Assembly (NCBI GenBank): GCA_016791045.1
Contig: JAEUNO010000023.1
Span: forward strand, 1 to 47,417
Length of the DNA: 47,417 nt
Source: Methyloversatilis sp.
GTDB lineage: Bacteria; Pseudomonadota; Gammaproteobacteria; Burkholderiales; Rhodocyclaceae
Direction of reading: 5' to 3'
The position numbers were made by a program, and so were the translations under genes. Numbering within the stretch: the stretch's first letter is position 1; every line of letters begins with the position of its first letter. Positions 9,413-17,963 of this stretch are shown here, one piece after another. A model generated the notes under the pieces. The model was not told where the DNA came from and did no database searches. It saw only the letters and a list, made by a program, of their open reading frames with translations.

Positions 9413-11089
9413 ATGGACAAGGTATGGCTGAAAAGCTATCCGGCGGGTGTGCCGGCCGAAATCGATCCATCGGAGTTCAGGTCGATCGGCGATGTGTTCG
9501 AGCGCAGTTGCCGCGAGTTTGCTGATCGTGACGCCTATGTCTGCATGGGCAAGGCGATCAGTTTCGCCGAAACCGAGAGGCTGAGTGCGGCGTTCGCCGC
9601 CTATCTGCAGTCCGTGCTCGGTCTGGCACCCGGTTCTCGGGTGGCGCTGATGATGCCCAACGTGCTGCAGTATCCGGTGGCCATGTTCGGCGCGCTGCGC
9701 GCCGGCTACACGGTGGTGAATTGCAACCCGCTCTACACGCCGCGCGAACTCGAACACCAGCTGGTCGACAGCGGCGCCGAAGTCATCGTCGTGCTCGAGA
9801 ATTTCGCCTCGACGCTGCAGCAGGTGCTGGCCCGCACGCCTGTGCGTCATGTCGTGGTGACCGCGCTGGGCGACATGCTGCCGGCGCCCAAGGGCTGGCT
9901 GGTGAATTTCGTCGTGCGTCACGTGAAGAAGATGGTGCCGCTGTTCGATCTCCCGGGTGCCGTGCGCTTCAACGATGCGCTCAAGCTCAGCCGCGGCCAT
10001 GCGCTCAATCCGGTTAATGTGGTGCATGAAGATATCGCCTTCCTGCAATACACCGGGGGCACGACAGGTGTCGCCAAGGGCGCGATGCTCACCCATCGCA
10101 ACATCGTCGCCAACATGCTGCAGGCCGATGCATGGATCAGGCCCTTTCTGACCGGCCCGCAGATCGTCATCACCGCGCTGCCCCTCTATCATATCTTCGC
10201 GCTGACAGCGAATTGCCTGGTATTTCTGAAACTCGGCGCAAGGAATGTGCTGATCACCAATCCGCGCGACATTCCGGCCTTCGTCAAGGAACTGTCGAAA
10301 CACCGTTTCACGGCGATCACGGGTGTCAATACGCTGTTCAATGCGCTGCTCAACAACGCCGATTTCGCGAAGGTCGACTTTTCAGCGCTGAGGGTTTCGC
10401 TGGGGGGCGGCATGGCCGTCCAGCGGGCCGTTGCCGAACGCTGGAAGAAGGTGACCGGACGGCCGCTGATCGAAGCCTATGGATTGACCGAGACATCGCC
10501 TGCGGTATGCATCAATCCGCCTGACCAGGCGGAATTCAGCGGTGCCATCGGACTGCCTGTGCCATCGACCGAAGTTTCGATCAGGAATGACGACGGCGTC
10601 GAATTGCCAGTGGGCGAGGCGGGCGAATTGTGCGTGCGTGGTCCGCAGGTGATGAAGGGTTATTACCGGCGACCGGAAGAAACCGAAAAAGTCATGACGC
10701 CGGATGGATATCTGCGGACCGGCGACGTGGCAATGGTCGATGAAAACGGCTTCGTGAAAATTGTCGATCGCAAGAAGGACATGATTCTCGTATCCGGATT
10801 CAATGTCTATCCGAATGAGGTGGAAGAAGTCATCGTCGATTGCGAAGGCGTGCTTGAATGCTGCGTGATCGGGGTTGCGGACGAGCATTCGGGCGAGGTC
10901 GTCAAGGCGTACGTCGTGCGCAAGGACATGGCGCTCACGACGGAACAGATCATTGCGCACTGCCGGATACAATTGACCGCGTACAAGATTCCCCGCCAGG
11001 TCGAGTTTCGCGACGAACTGCCGAAAACGAATGTCGGCAAGATATTGCGCCGCGCGCTCAAGGAAGAAATGCAGAAGACGCCGTCCTGA
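9413..11089 (+). CDS. fadD: Long-chain fatty-acid--CoA ligase
   Basis: The enzyme activates long-chain fatty acids to acyl-CoA by way of an acyl-adenylate, at the inner membrane, for beta-oxidation or lipid synthesis. It has 558 aa. The AMP-binding signature [13 protein letters not shown] is near residue 212, and [14 protein letters not shown] and the hinge region [22 protein letters not shown] follow in the expected order, with the catalytic lysine segment [13 protein letters not shown] at the end. The start at 9413 follows a GGAGG ribosome site. An in-frame ATG at 9386 lies upstream of that site. The gene ends just before a strong bidirectional terminator. The symbol rests on family similarity: betaproteobacteria often carry several FadD paralogues. 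Confidence 0.92.
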   Translation: MDKVWLKSYPAGVPAEIDPSEFRSIGDVFERSCREFADRDAYVCMGKAISFAETERLSAAFAAYLQSVLGLAPGSRVALMMPNVLQYPVAMFGALRAGYTVVNCNPLYTPRELEHQLVDSGAEVIVVLENFASTLQQVLARTPVRHVVVTALGDMLPAPKGWLVNFVVRHVKKMVPLFDLPGAVRFNDALKLSRGHALNPVNVVHEDIAFLQYTGGTTGVAKGAMLTHRNIVANMLQADAWIRPFLTGPQIVITALPLYHIFALTANCLVFLKLGARNVLITNPRDIPAFVKELSKHRFTAITGVNTLFNALLNNADFAKVDFSALRVSLGGGMAVQRAVAERWKKVTGRPLIEAYGLTETSPAVCINPPDQAEFSGAIGLPVPSTEVSIRNDDGVELPVGEAGELCVRGPQVMKGYYRRPEETEKVMTPDGYLRTGDVAMVDENGFVKIVDRKKDMILVSGFNVYPNEVEEVIVDCEGVLECCVIGVADEHSGEVVKAYVVRKDMALTTEQIIAHCRIQLTAYKIPRQVEFRDELPKTNVGKILRRALKEEMQKTPS

Positions 11090-11103
11090 AAACGACGGGC
11101 ATC

Positions 11104-11139
11104 AAATGAAAAAGGCACCGCGAGGTGCCTTTTTCATTT
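11104..11139. terminator. Bidirectional intrinsic terminator
   Basis: AAATGAAAAAGGCACC (11104-11119) and GGTGCCTTTTTCATTT (11124-11139) form a perfect 16-bp stem with a GCGA loop. The T-rich side serves as the U tract in both directions, which fits the convergent acyl-CoA ligase gene and H-NS-like gene on either side. Confidence 0.93.
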
Positions 11140-11164
11140 GTCGTGCTTGAAACCGTTCAACCGT

Positions 11165-11497
11165 TCAATTCACGCGTGCGGCGTTCAACTGGTCGGCCGT
11201 CATGCTGGCGAGCCAGCCCGGCTTGCGGCCGGCAGCGCCGACTTCCTTGATTTCACCGTTTTCCGGATTGCGGTACTTGCCGGGAGCAATCTTCACCTTT
11301 GCACCGGCAGCCGGGCGCGCTGCCCGCTTTGCCGCAGAACCGGACAAACCGACGTCGGCGGCAGAAAGATTGTACTTCTTGATCTTGGCCTTGACATCGG
11401 CAATGACTGATTCGAGTTCCGCTCGACGCACCACTTCGGCCTGCTGTTGAAGATCCGAAATTTTCGCCATCAGTTCGTCGTAACTTTGACCGGACAT
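11165..11497 (-). CDS. H-NS family DNA-binding protein
   Basis: This 110-aa nucleoid-associated regulator has an N-terminal coiled-coil dimerisation region (about residues 1-55, ELMAKISDLQQQAEVVRRAELESVIADVKAKIKKY), a basic Ala/Lys linker (about 65-80) and a C-terminal DNA-binding domain with KYRNPENGE and GRKPGWL. The usual tryptophan-and-SGRG segment between these two blocks (as in GETWSGRGRKP) is replaced by IKEVGAAGRKP, so the AT-hook-like loop is altered. The start at 11497 has a GGAGAA site at a suitable distance. A longer frame to 11551 has none. The gene converges on the acyl-CoA ligase gene, and its upstream region is strikingly AT-rich for this window, which would suit autoregulation. 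Confidence 0.88.
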   Translation of the reverse strand: MSGQSYDELMAKISDLQQQAEVVRRAELESVIADVKAKIKKYNLSAADVGLSGSAAKRAARPAAGAKVKIAPGKYRNPENGEIKEVGAAGRKPGWLASMTADQLNAARVN

Positions 11498-11843
11498 CGA
11501 TGCTTCTCCATTGATTAATGAAATTGAATGATAGACCGATTCGACATTCAAGGTAAATCAATTCGATCGATTTCAATCGTGGTTCTGAATGCAATCCTGA
11601 TGCGGGTGATCGATCTCGCGTCGCGCATGACGGCCATGCCACGACGCTTCGTGGGCTCAGGGATGGCCCGGATCGCGCCACGGCAGGCGATCTGCGCCAG
11701 TTTGTTGCGCTGCAGTAAAATCGGTGGCGCTTGACGTGGGTCAAGATCGCCGCGAGCCCCTGCACATACCCTTCGTTCCGGATCATGCGGGCTCGTGCGG
11801 GGTGGCGGGCGCGAAGCGGAATTTCAATGTGGAGCAGTCAAAA
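11498..11843. other. Divergent regulatory region between H-NS-like gene and ccoN
   Basis: This is 346 bp without a recognisable gene. The half next to the H-NS-like gene (about 11510-11600) is AT-rich. The half next to ccoN contains TAAAAT at 11716-11721 and the FNR-type dyad at 11731-11744. A frame starting at 11724 is only an upstream extension of ccoN. Confidence 0.65.
11731..11744 (+). promoter_or_regulatory. FNR/Anr-type box upstream of ccoNOQP
   Basis: TTGACGTGGGTCAA is a perfect TTGAC-N4-GTCAA dyad close to the FNR consensus TTGAT-N4-ATCAA. Class II activation places the site centre 41.5 bp before the start of transcription, which predicts a start near 11779. The sequence TACCCT at 11767-11772 then sits exactly at -12 to -7. 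An Fnr protein is encoded at 29407-30141, so oxygen-limited induction of the oxidase is the natural reading. Confidence 0.8.
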
Positions 11844-13286
11844 ATGAAAACAGCGGCAATGGGCGGGGTCGGTGAGACCTACGACTACCGGGTGGTGCGG
11901 CAATTCTCGCTGATGACCGTGGTCTGGGGCATCGTGGGCATGCTGGTCGGCGTGATCATCGCCGCCCAGCTGGTATGGCCCGAACTGAACTTCGGCGAGT
12001 GGTTTCACTTCGGGCGTCTGCGGCCCCTGCATACGAACGCGGTGATCTTCGCGTTCGGCGGCTGCGCGTTGATGGCGACTTCGCTGTTCGTCGTGCAGCG
12101 CACCTGTCACACCCGGCTGTTCGCACCCTGGCTGGCCGGCTTCGTGTTCTGGGGCTGGCAGGCGGTCATCGTGCTGGCCGCCATCACCTTGCCGCTGGGC
12201 TACACGCAGGGCAAGGAATATGCCGAGCTCGAGTGGCCGATCGACATCCTGATCACGCTGGTGTGGGTGTCCTACGCGATCGTGTTCTTCGGCACCATCG
12301 TGAAGCGCAAGACGCCGCACATCTATGTCGCCAACTGGTTCTACGGCGCCTTCATCCTCGCGGTGGCGATGCTGCACCTGGTCAACAGCGCAGCCATCCC
12401 GGCCAGTTTCTGGAAGTCCTACTCGGCCTATGCCGGCGTGCAGGACGCGATGATCCAGTGGTGGTACGGCCACAACGCGGTCGGCTTCTTCCTGACCGCC
12501 GGCTTCCTCGGCATGATGTATTACTTCGTGCCCAAGCAGGCCGAGCGCCCGGTGTATTCCTACCGCCTGTCGGTGGTGCACTTCTGGGCGCTGATCTTCA
12601 CCTACATGTGGGCGGGTCCGCACCACCTGCACTACACCGCGCTGCCCGACTGGACGCAATCGCTCGGCATGGTGTTCTCGCTGATCCTGCTGGCACCGAG
12701 CTGGGGCGGCATGATCAACGGCATCATGACGCTGTCGGGTGCCTGGCACAAACTGCGCACCGATCCGATCCTGAAGTTCCTGATCACCTCGCTGTCCTTC
12801 TACGGCATGTCGACCTTCGAAGGTCCGATGATGTCGATCAAGACGGTCAATGCGCTGTCGCACTACACGGACTGGACCATCGGCCACGTGCATTCGGGCG
12901 CACTCGGCTGGGTGGCAATGATTTCGATCGGTTCGATCTACTACCTGATCCCGCGCCTGTTCGGCCAGGAAAAGATGTACTCGGTGCCGGCCATCAGCAT
13001 CCACTTCTGGATGTCGACCCTGGGCGTGGTCCTCTACATCGCCGCAATGTGGATCGCGGGTGTCATGCAGGGCCTGATGTGGCGCGCCATCAACGACGAC
13101 GGCACGCTGACCTACACCTTCGTCGAAAGCGTGAAGGCGACCTATCCGTTCTGGTTCATCCGCTTCCTCGGCGGCGCGCTCTTCCTGGCAGGCATGTTCG
13201 TCATGGCCTGGAACGTGTGGAAAACCATCGCCGGCCAGAAGGCCTACAACGCCCCTGTCATAGCGCCTGCCGCCGCGCACGCCTGA
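11844..13286 (+). CDS. ccoN: Cytochrome cbb3 oxidase subunit I
   Basis: This is the catalytic subunit of the high-affinity C-type heme-copper oxidase, which reduces oxygen to water with heme b, heme b3 and CuB and pumps protons. It has 480 aa with about twelve membrane helices. Metal-binding histidine regions are visible in order: the heme b helix [13 protein letters not shown], the CuB helix YGHNAVGFF, the pair [11 protein letters not shown] and the later [10 protein letters not shown]. The start at 11844 has GGAG nine bases upstream and begins [12 protein letters not shown] frame open from 11724 would cross the FNR box and is rejected. It heads a tightly packed ccoNOQPGH operon. Confidence 0.97.
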   Translation: MKTAAMGGVGETYDYRVVRQFSLMTVVWGIVGMLVGVIIAAQLVWPELNFGEWFHFGRLRPLHTNAVIFAFGGCALMATSLFVVQRTCHTRLFAPWLAGFVFWGWQAVIVLAAITLPLGYTQGKEYAELEWPIDILITLVWVSYAIVFFGTIVKRKTPHIYVANWFYGAFILAVAMLHLVNSAAIPASFWKSYSAYAGVQDAMIQWWYGHNAVGFFLTAGFLGMMYYFVPKQAERPVYSYRLSVVHFWALIFTYMWAGPHHLHYTALPDWTQSLGMVFSLILLAPSWGGMINGIMTLSGAWHKLRTDPILKFLITSLSFYGMSTFEGPMMSIKTVNALSHYTDWTIGHVHSGALGWVAMISIGSIYYLIPRLFGQEKMYSVPAISIHFWMSTLGVVLYIAAMWIAGVMQGLMWRAINDDGTLTYTFVESVKATYPFWFIRFLGGALFLAGMFVMAWNVWKTIAGQKAYNAPVIAPAAAHA

Positions 13287-13302
13287 TCACCGGAGAATCA
13301 TC

Positions 13303-13917
13303 ATGGCTGCATCCAAACACGAACTGATTGAACGCAACGTTGGCCTGATGGCGATACTCACCGTGCTGGTGATCGCCATCGGCGGTCTGGTCGAAATCGT
13401 GCCGCTGTTTTTCCAGCACTCGACGACCGAGCCGGTCGAAGGCGTGAAGCCCTATGAGCCGCTGCAACTGGCCGGCCGCGACATCTACGTGCGGGAAGGT
13501 TGCTACAACTGCCACTCGCAGATGATCCGCCCGTTCCGCGCCGAGACCGAACGCTATGGCCACTATTCGGTGGCCGGTGAATTCGTCTATGACCGGCCGT
13601 TCCAGTGGGGTTCCAAGCGCACCGGCCCGGATCTGGCTCGCGTCGGCGGCCGCTACTCGGACGAGTGGCACCGCGTGCATCTGATCAACCCGCGCGACGT
13701 GGTGCCCGAGTCGAACATGCCGGCCTTCGCCTTCCTGGAGCGCCCGGTCAAGGCATCGACCATCGAGCAGAACATGCGCGCACTCGCCCGCGTCGGTGTG
13801 CCTTACACCGAGGAACAGATGGCGGGAGCCGCCGAATCGCTGAAGGGCAAGACCGAAATGGAGGCGCTGATCGCCTACCTGCAGGGTCTGGGAACCGCGA
13901 TCAAGCGCGTCAACTGA
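13303..13917 (+). CDS. ccoO: Cytochrome cbb3 oxidase subunit II
   Basis: This membrane-anchored monoheme cytochrome c passes electrons to CcoN. It has 204 aa. One N-terminal transmembrane helix (about residues 14-37) is followed by a periplasmic domain with the heme-binding C67-Y-N-C70-H71 in [12 protein letters not shown], and MPAF downstream could supply the axial methionine. The ATG at 13303 follows CGGAGAA, and the gap to ccoN is 16 bp. Length and motif are standard for the family. Confidence 0.97.
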   Translation: MAASKHELIERNVGLMAILTVLVIAIGGLVEIVPLFFQHSTTEPVEGVKPYEPLQLAGRDIYVREGCYNCHSQMIRPFRAETERYGHYSVAGEFVYDRPFQWGSKRTGPDLARVGGRYSDEWHRVHLINPRDVVPESNMPAFAFLERPVKASTIEQNMRALARVGVPYTEEQMAGAAESLKGKTEMEALIAYLQGLGTAIKRVN

Positions 13918-13928
13918 AGGATTCCATC

Positions 13929-14105
13929 ATGGACTACGACATCAACACCCTGCGGGCGGCCGTGACGGTTGCCGGATTCGCCTGCTTCATCGTCATCGTC
14001 ATCATGGCCTGGCGGCCGGGCGCACAGCGTGCCCATCACGAGGCGGCGATGCTGCCGTTCGCGGACGACGATCGCGTGCACCTGGACAGCGGAGAAACAA
14101 AGTGA
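13929..14105 (+). CDS. ccoQ: Cytochrome cbb3 oxidase subunit CcoQ/FixQ
   Basis: This is a 58-aa single-span membrane protein that begins MDYDINTLRAAVTV. Its hydrophobic helix lies at about residues 12-27 (VAGFACFIVIVIMAW), followed by a short charged cytoplasmic tail. CcoQ stabilises the assembled oxidase. The assignment rests on size, topology and position between ccoO and ccoP. AAGGA precedes the ATG, and the TGA stop overlaps the GTG start of ccoP. Confidence 0.9.
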   Translation: MDYDINTLRAAVTVAGFACFIVIVIMAWRPGAQRAHHEAAMLPFADDDRVHLDSGETK

Positions 14106-15034
14106 GCGACTTCATCAACGATTTCTGGAACGTCTACGTGGTGGTGCTCGTCATCGCCAGTCTGATGTTCTGTGCCTTCATCGTCCTGTCCAACCGCGGT
14201 TCGCGGCAGACCGGTACGGTCGAGCTGCACGGCCACCAGTGGGACGAAACACTGGCCGAGTGGAACAACCCGCTGCCGCGCTGGTGGGTGTGGCTGTTCT
14301 GGATCACCATCGTCTTCGCCATCGTCTATCTGATCGCATATCCGGGCCTGGGCCGTTTCGGCGGCAAGCTGGAATGGACCTCGGTCAATGCCTACCAGCG
14401 CGAGGTCAGCGTGGCCGACGCGAAGGTTGCGCCGCTGTTCGAGCGCTATTCGAAGATGGACGCCAAGCAGGTGGCGGCCGACCCGGAAGCGCGCGCCATG
14501 GGCGAGCGCCTGTACCTGAACAACTGCGCGCAGTGCCACGGCACCGACGCGCGCGGTTCGCGCGGCTTCCCGAATCTGGTCGACAGCGACTGGCTGTACG
14601 GCGGTGATCCGGAAGCCATCAAGGCGACGCTGGTCAACGGCCGCAACGCCATGATGCCGGCTTTCTCCGCCGTGCTCGATTCGGAAGCGCAGCGTGACGT
14701 GGTGCATTACGTGCGCTCGCTGTCGGGCCTGACCGCCGACAACATGCGTGTACAACGCGGCAAGCCGGTGTTTGCCACCAACTGTGCGGCCTGCCACGGT
14801 GCCGAAGCGCGCGGCAATCAGGCCATGGGTGCGCCCAACCTGACCGACGGCGTGTGGCTGTACGGCAGCACCGAAGCCATCGTCGCGCAGAGCGTCGCAC
14901 GAGGCCGCAACGGTCACATGCCGGCGCACGGCGAATTGCTCGGCGAACACAAGATCCACCTGCTGACCGCCTATGTGTGGGGCCTGTCCAATAACACCGC
15001 CAAGGCGGTGACGGCCGACAGCAGCACACAGTGA
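14102..15034 (+). CDS. ccoP: Cytochrome cbb3 oxidase subunit III (diheme cytochrome c)
   Basis: This is the electron-entry subunit of the oxidase. It has 310 aa and starts at a GTG (14102) that overlaps the ccoQ stop, with GGAGAAA upstream. Two N-terminal membrane segments (about residues 9-30 and 58-80) precede two periplasmic cytochrome c domains. The heme motifs are C142-A-Q-C145-H and C228-A-A-C231-H, each followed by a methionine-containing segment (MMPAF, HMPAHGE) that can supply the axial ligand. The double membrane hairpin and two hemes are usual for CcoP. Confidence 0.96.
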   Translation: MSDFINDFWNVYVVVLVIASLMFCAFIVLSNRGSRQTGTVELHGHQWDETLAEWNNPLPRWWVWLFWITIVFAIVYLIAYPGLGRFGGKLEWTSVNAYQREVSVADAKVAPLFERYSKMDAKQVAADPEARAMGERLYLNNCAQCHGTDARGSRGFPNLVDSDWLYGGDPEAIKATLVNGRNAMMPAFSAVLDSEAQRDVVHYVRSLSGLTADNMRVQRGKPVFATNCAACHGAEARGNQAMGAPNLTDGVWLYGSTEAIVAQSVARGRNGHMPAHGELLGEHKIHLLTAYVWGLSNNTAKAVTADSSTQ

Positions 15035-16482
15035 TGGAACCGCGACCTGCCACCGCGGGTCGGCCGGCGCGGGTGATTCCGATCACCGAAGTGCCGGCTG
15101 ACGACGCCGATCTGTATGCCGCGCGCAAGAAGATTCAGCCGCGCAGCATCAAGGGGCGCTTCAATTCGCTGCGCTGGGCCATGGTGTGGATCACCCAGCT
15201 GGTGTTCTACGGCCTGCCCTGGCTGCCGTGGAACGGACGTCAGGCGGTGCTTTTCGATCTGGTGGAACGCAAGTTCTACATCTTCGGGCTGGTGCTGTGG
15301 CCGCAGGACGTGGTTTATCTGACGCTGCTGCTGATCATCAGCGCGCTCGGGCTGTTCCTGGTCACCGCCGTGGCAGGTCGAGTGTGGTGCGGCTACGCCT
15401 GTCCGCAGTCGGTCTATACCGAAATCTTCATGTGGATCGAGCGTCACGTGGAAGGCGACCGGTCGGCGCGGCTGAAGCTGGATGCCGCGTCGATGAGCCT
15501 GTCGAAGTTCGGCCGCCGGTTCGCCAAGCACGCCATCTGGGCCGCGCTGGCATTGTGGACCGGCTTCACCTTCGTCGGCTTCTTCTCGCCGATCCAGGAA
15601 CTGGCCGCCGAAGTCGGCAGCTTGGGACTGGGCCCGTGGGAAGGCTTCTGGATGCTGTTCTACGCCGCCTTCACCTATCTGTTCGCCGGCCACATGCGCG
15701 AGCAGGTCTGCAAGTACATGTGTCCGTATGCGCGCTTCCAGGGCGTCATGTTCGACCCTGACACGCTCATCGTCAGCTACGACGCGAACCGCGGCGAGCC
15801 GCGCGGCAACAAGAAGAAGGCGAAGGAGGGCCAGCCGGTCGGCGACTGCGTCGATTGCGACTGGTGCGTGCAGGTCTGTCCGACCGGCATCGACATCCGC
15901 AACGGCCTGCAGTACGAATGCATCGGCTGCGCGCTGTGCATCGACGCCTGTGATCAGGTGATGGACAAGGTCGGACGGCCGCGCGGGCTCATCGCCTACT
16001 CGACCGAGCGCGCCCAGCTGGCCGGCAAGCCGGCGCATGAAGGCTGGAGGGAAGTGCTGGCGCACATCCTTCGTCCGCGGGTCATCCTGTATACCAGCCT
16101 GCTGCTGTTCATCGTGTCCGGCTTCGCGTGGGCGCTGCTGACCCGCACACCGGTCAAGATGAACGTGATGCGCGACCGTGCATCGCTGGCGCGCGAGGTC
16201 GAAGGCGGCAAGATCGAGAACGTGTACCAGTTGCGCGTGATGAACACGTCGGAGTCGGCGCGTCGCTTTGTGCTCGAGGTCGAAGGCCTGCCGGGCGCCA
16301 CTGTGCCAGGCCTGCGCGAGATCGAAGTCGAGGCGGCCGGATCGCGCGATGTGGCGCTGCGCGTGCAGGTAGATGCCGAGTCGCTGGCACCGGGTTCGCA
16401 TACCGTATATTTCAATCTGCAGGCGGTCGATGCACCGGATGTCCGGGTGCATGAAAAGTCGTCCTTCCTGCAACCGAGGTAA
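15034..16482 (+). CDS. ccoG: Cytochrome c oxidase accessory protein CcoG (FixG/RdxA)
   Basis: This polytopic iron-sulfur membrane protein is implicated in copper reduction and maturation of cbb3 oxidase. It has 482 aa. Several membrane segments lie in the first 200 residues. Cysteine motifs typical of the NapH/CcoG family are present (CGYACPQ, CKYMCPYARFQ), followed by a two-cluster ferredoxin domain (CVDCDWCVQVCP and CIGCALCIDAC). A C-terminal Ig-like periplasmic domain follows a last helix near residue 350. The ATG at 15034 shares one base with the ccoP stop. A GTG three bases earlier is also possible. Confidence 0.95.
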   Translation: MEPRPATAGRPARVIPITEVPADDADLYAARKKIQPRSIKGRFNSLRWAMVWITQLVFYGLPWLPWNGRQAVLFDLVERKFYIFGLVLWPQDVVYLTLLLIISALGLFLVTAVAGRVWCGYACPQSVYTEIFMWIERHVEGDRSARLKLDAASMSLSKFGRRFAKHAIWAALALWTGFTFVGFFSPIQELAAEVGSLGLGPWEGFWMLFYAAFTYLFAGHMREQVCKYMCPYARFQGVMFDPDTLIVSYDANRGEPRGNKKKAKEGQPVGDCVDCDWCVQVCPTGIDIRNGLQYECIGCALCIDACDQVMDKVGRPRGLIAYSTERAQLAGKPAHEGWREVLAHILRPRVILYTSLLLFIVSGFAWALLTRTPVKMNVMRDRASLAREVEGGKIENVYQLRVMNTSESARRFVLEVEGLPGATVPGLREIEVEAAGSRDVALRVQVDAESLAPGSHTVYFNLQAVDAPDVRVHEKSSFLQPR

Positions 16483-16484
16483 CC

Positions 16485-17000
16485 ATGTCCGACAATTCGA
16501 CACTGCCGCTGCCTTGGTATCGCCATCGCTGGCCCTGGCTGCTGATGCTCGGGCCGGTCACCGTCATCGTGGCCGGCGCCATCACGACGTGGCTGGCGGC
16601 CACCGGCAATACCGCGCTGGTCGCCGACGACTATTACAAGCAGGGCCTGACGATCAACCGCACGCTGGAACGCGAGCGGCGCGCCGACGAACTTGGTGTG
16701 AAGGTGGCGATCGCCGCGCGCCCCGGGGGTGAAGGCCGCACTGACGGAACGACGCGGCTGGACATCCAGCTGTCGATGACCGATCCGGCCAGGCTGCCCG
16801 GCCGCTTGCGCATTTTTCTTGCGCACCCCACGCGCAGCGAACTCGATCGCGAACTGCTGCTCGACGGCGTCGCGGGTGTGTATTCGGGTGTGGTGCAGGA
16901 TCTGGCACCGACCCACTGGAAGCTGGTGATCGAAGATGACGTGCGCGACTGGCGTCGTCAGGACTCACTGGTGCTTGACGCGGAGAAAAGCCGTGGCTGA
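16485..17000 (+). CDS. ccoH: FixH/CcoH family oxidase assembly protein
   Basis: This 171-aa protein has one N-terminal membrane helix (about residues 18-42), the family hallmark DDYYKQGLTINRTLERERRA right after it, and a periplasmic beta-rich domain. CcoH/FixH is needed for assembly of the cbb3 oxidase. It starts two bases after the ccoG stop. The final codons overlap the GTG start of the next small gene by eight bases. The copper P-type ATPase CcoI and the small CcoS, which normally follow, are absent here. Confidence 0.9.
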   Translation: MSDNSTLPLPWYRHRWPWLLMLGPVTVIVAGAITTWLAATGNTALVADDYYKQGLTINRTLERERRADELGVKVAIAARPGGEGRTDGTTRLDIQLSMTDPARLPGRLRIFLAHPTRSELDRELLLDGVAGVYSGVVQDLAPTHWKLVIEDDVRDWRRQDSLVLDAEKSRG

Positions 17001-17277
17001 GGCGATCAACGACGAAGATCCGCACGACACTCACCGCACGCCGGGCGGCGCAGCGCGGCTGTTCGCGCTGGTGTCCTGGCCGTCGTTTCTGGTCGCGGCC
17101 GTTGCCGAACTGGTGTTCTTCAGCGTCATCAACCCGCAGGAACTGTACCTGCTGGGCGAGCCGGTCGGGTTTTCGCCGGTTGCCACCTACTCGATCGGAT
17201 TCTTCGGATTCTGGGCAGTCGCCGGCGCTTCCAGCCTGCTGACGGCCTGGCTGGCGGAAAAGCTGCCGGCGCGCTGA
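16993..17277 (+). CDS. Small two-helix membrane protein at the end of the cco operon
   Basis: This 94-aa product was not assigned to a named family. It has a charged N terminus (about 20 residues, with DEDPHDTHR) and two hydrophobic helices at about 26-46 (LFALVSWPSFLVAAVAELVFF) and 63-86 (YSIGFFGFWAVAGASSLL), ending in a basic tail. The GTG at 16993 is chosen because GGAGAAAAG lies just upstream and the eight-base overlap with ccoH is typical of coupled genes. A frame open from 16936 lies inside ccoH. Its place suggests a role in oxidase assembly or stability, but nothing in the sequence proves it. Confidence 0.75.
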   Translation: MAEAINDEDPHDTHRTPGGAARLFALVSWPSFLVAAVAELVFFSVINPQELYLLGEPVGFSPVATYSIGFFGFWAVAGASSLLTAWLAEKLPAR

Positions 17278-17290
17278 CCGCGTGCTGCAT

Positions 17291-17314
17291 GAGGCGGGCG
17301 TCGCCGCCCGCCTC
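17291..17314. terminator. Hairpin between convergent cco operon and uspA
   Basis: GAGGCGGGC (17291-17299) and GCCCGCCTC (17306-17314) pair perfectly over nine GC-rich bases around a six-base loop. There is no U tract. Its place, 14 bp after the cco operon and just beyond the uspA stop on the other strand, suggests a transcript-end hairpin for both. Confidence 0.55.
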
Positions 17315-17322
17315 CGCCGTGC

Positions 17323-17775
17323 TCAGCGGTAGACCAGCACCGGTATCTTCGAATTCGACAGCACCTTCTGCGTGACGCTGCCCAGCAGCAGGCTGGCCAG
17401 ACCGCGCCGGCTGTGCGACCCCATGAAGATCACGTCGGCCTTGCGCGACAGACCGACCTCGATGATCGCCTTGTGCGGTTCGTCCTGCGTCACGGCAATG
17501 CTGTCGACCGAAACACCGGCCGCTTCCGCTTCGGCGCGCGCTGATTGCAGGATGCGGTCGGCGTGCGTGCGCATCGCGTCGGTGAAGTCGTTCGGCGCGA
17601 TCGGATCGATGCTTTCCTCGTCCGCCTCGCTGTGCAGCAGCGATACCGGGTAATCCTTCATCACGTAAAGGAAGGTGACGTGGCCCGATACATCCCTGGC
17701 AAAGCAGATGGCATGCGTCACTGTTGCCTTTGAAAGGTCTGAACCGTCGACCGGCACGAGTATGTGGCGAAACAT
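17323..17775 (-). CDS. Universal stress protein, UspA family
   Basis: This 150-aa cytoplasmic protein starts MFRHILVPVDGSDLS. The C-terminal nucleotide-binding motif reads GSHSRRGLASLLLGS followed by IPVLVYR, the ATP-binding G-x2-G-x9-G(S/T) type. The start at 17775 has GAGGAG about ten bases upstream. An open frame to 17934 is not supported. It converges on the cbb3 operon. Single-domain UspA proteins often accompany respiratory or microaerobic genes, but no FNR-type box was seen in front of this one. Confidence 0.93.
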   Translation of the reverse strand: MFRHILVPVDGSDLSKATVTHAICFARDVSGHVTFLYVMKDYPVSLLHSEADEESIDPIAPNDFTDAMRTHADRILQSARAEAEAAGVSVDSIAVTQDEPHKAIIEVGLSRKADVIFMGSHSRRGLASLLLGSVTQKVLSNSKIPVLVYR

Positions 17776-17834
17776 CCTGGATGACTCCTCTGTGTATTGT
17801 TTGACCGGCTGCCGCCACGGCATCCGGCCGGTTT

Positions 17835-17865
17835 GAATGCACGGCCTCTGCGGGCCGTTGCATTC
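17835..17865. promoter_or_regulatory. Imperfect dyad upstream of uspA
   Basis: GAATGCACGGCC (17835-17846) and GGCCGTTGCATTC (17853-17865) pair over 12 bases with one bulged T, about 60-90 bp upstream of the uspA start codon. It could be an operator or an RNA hairpin in the leader. No regulator is suggested by the sequence. Confidence 0.4.
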
Positions 17866-17910
17866 CGTCGCACGCGCGGGTCGAGTACCGCAACCCGGTA
17901 CCGCAAAGAA

Positions 17911-17944
17911 AAAGCCGGACGTGCAGTCAAGCACCTCCGGCTTT
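17911..17944 (-). terminator. Intrinsic terminator of the desaturase gene
   Basis: On the minus strand AAAGCCGGAGGTGC and GCACGTCCGGCTTT form a 14-bp stem with one mismatch and a TTGACT loop, followed by TTCTTT. It begins 20 bp after the desaturase stop codon and lies upstream of uspA, so it separates the two minus-strand genes. Confidence 0.88.
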
Positions 17945-17963
17945 CACCCACGCGGCAAGTACG

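Noticed and set aside
11838-13280. 480-aa open frame antisense to ccoN
   Set aside because: Histidine- and glutamine-rich shadow of a membrane protein gene; no motif of its own.
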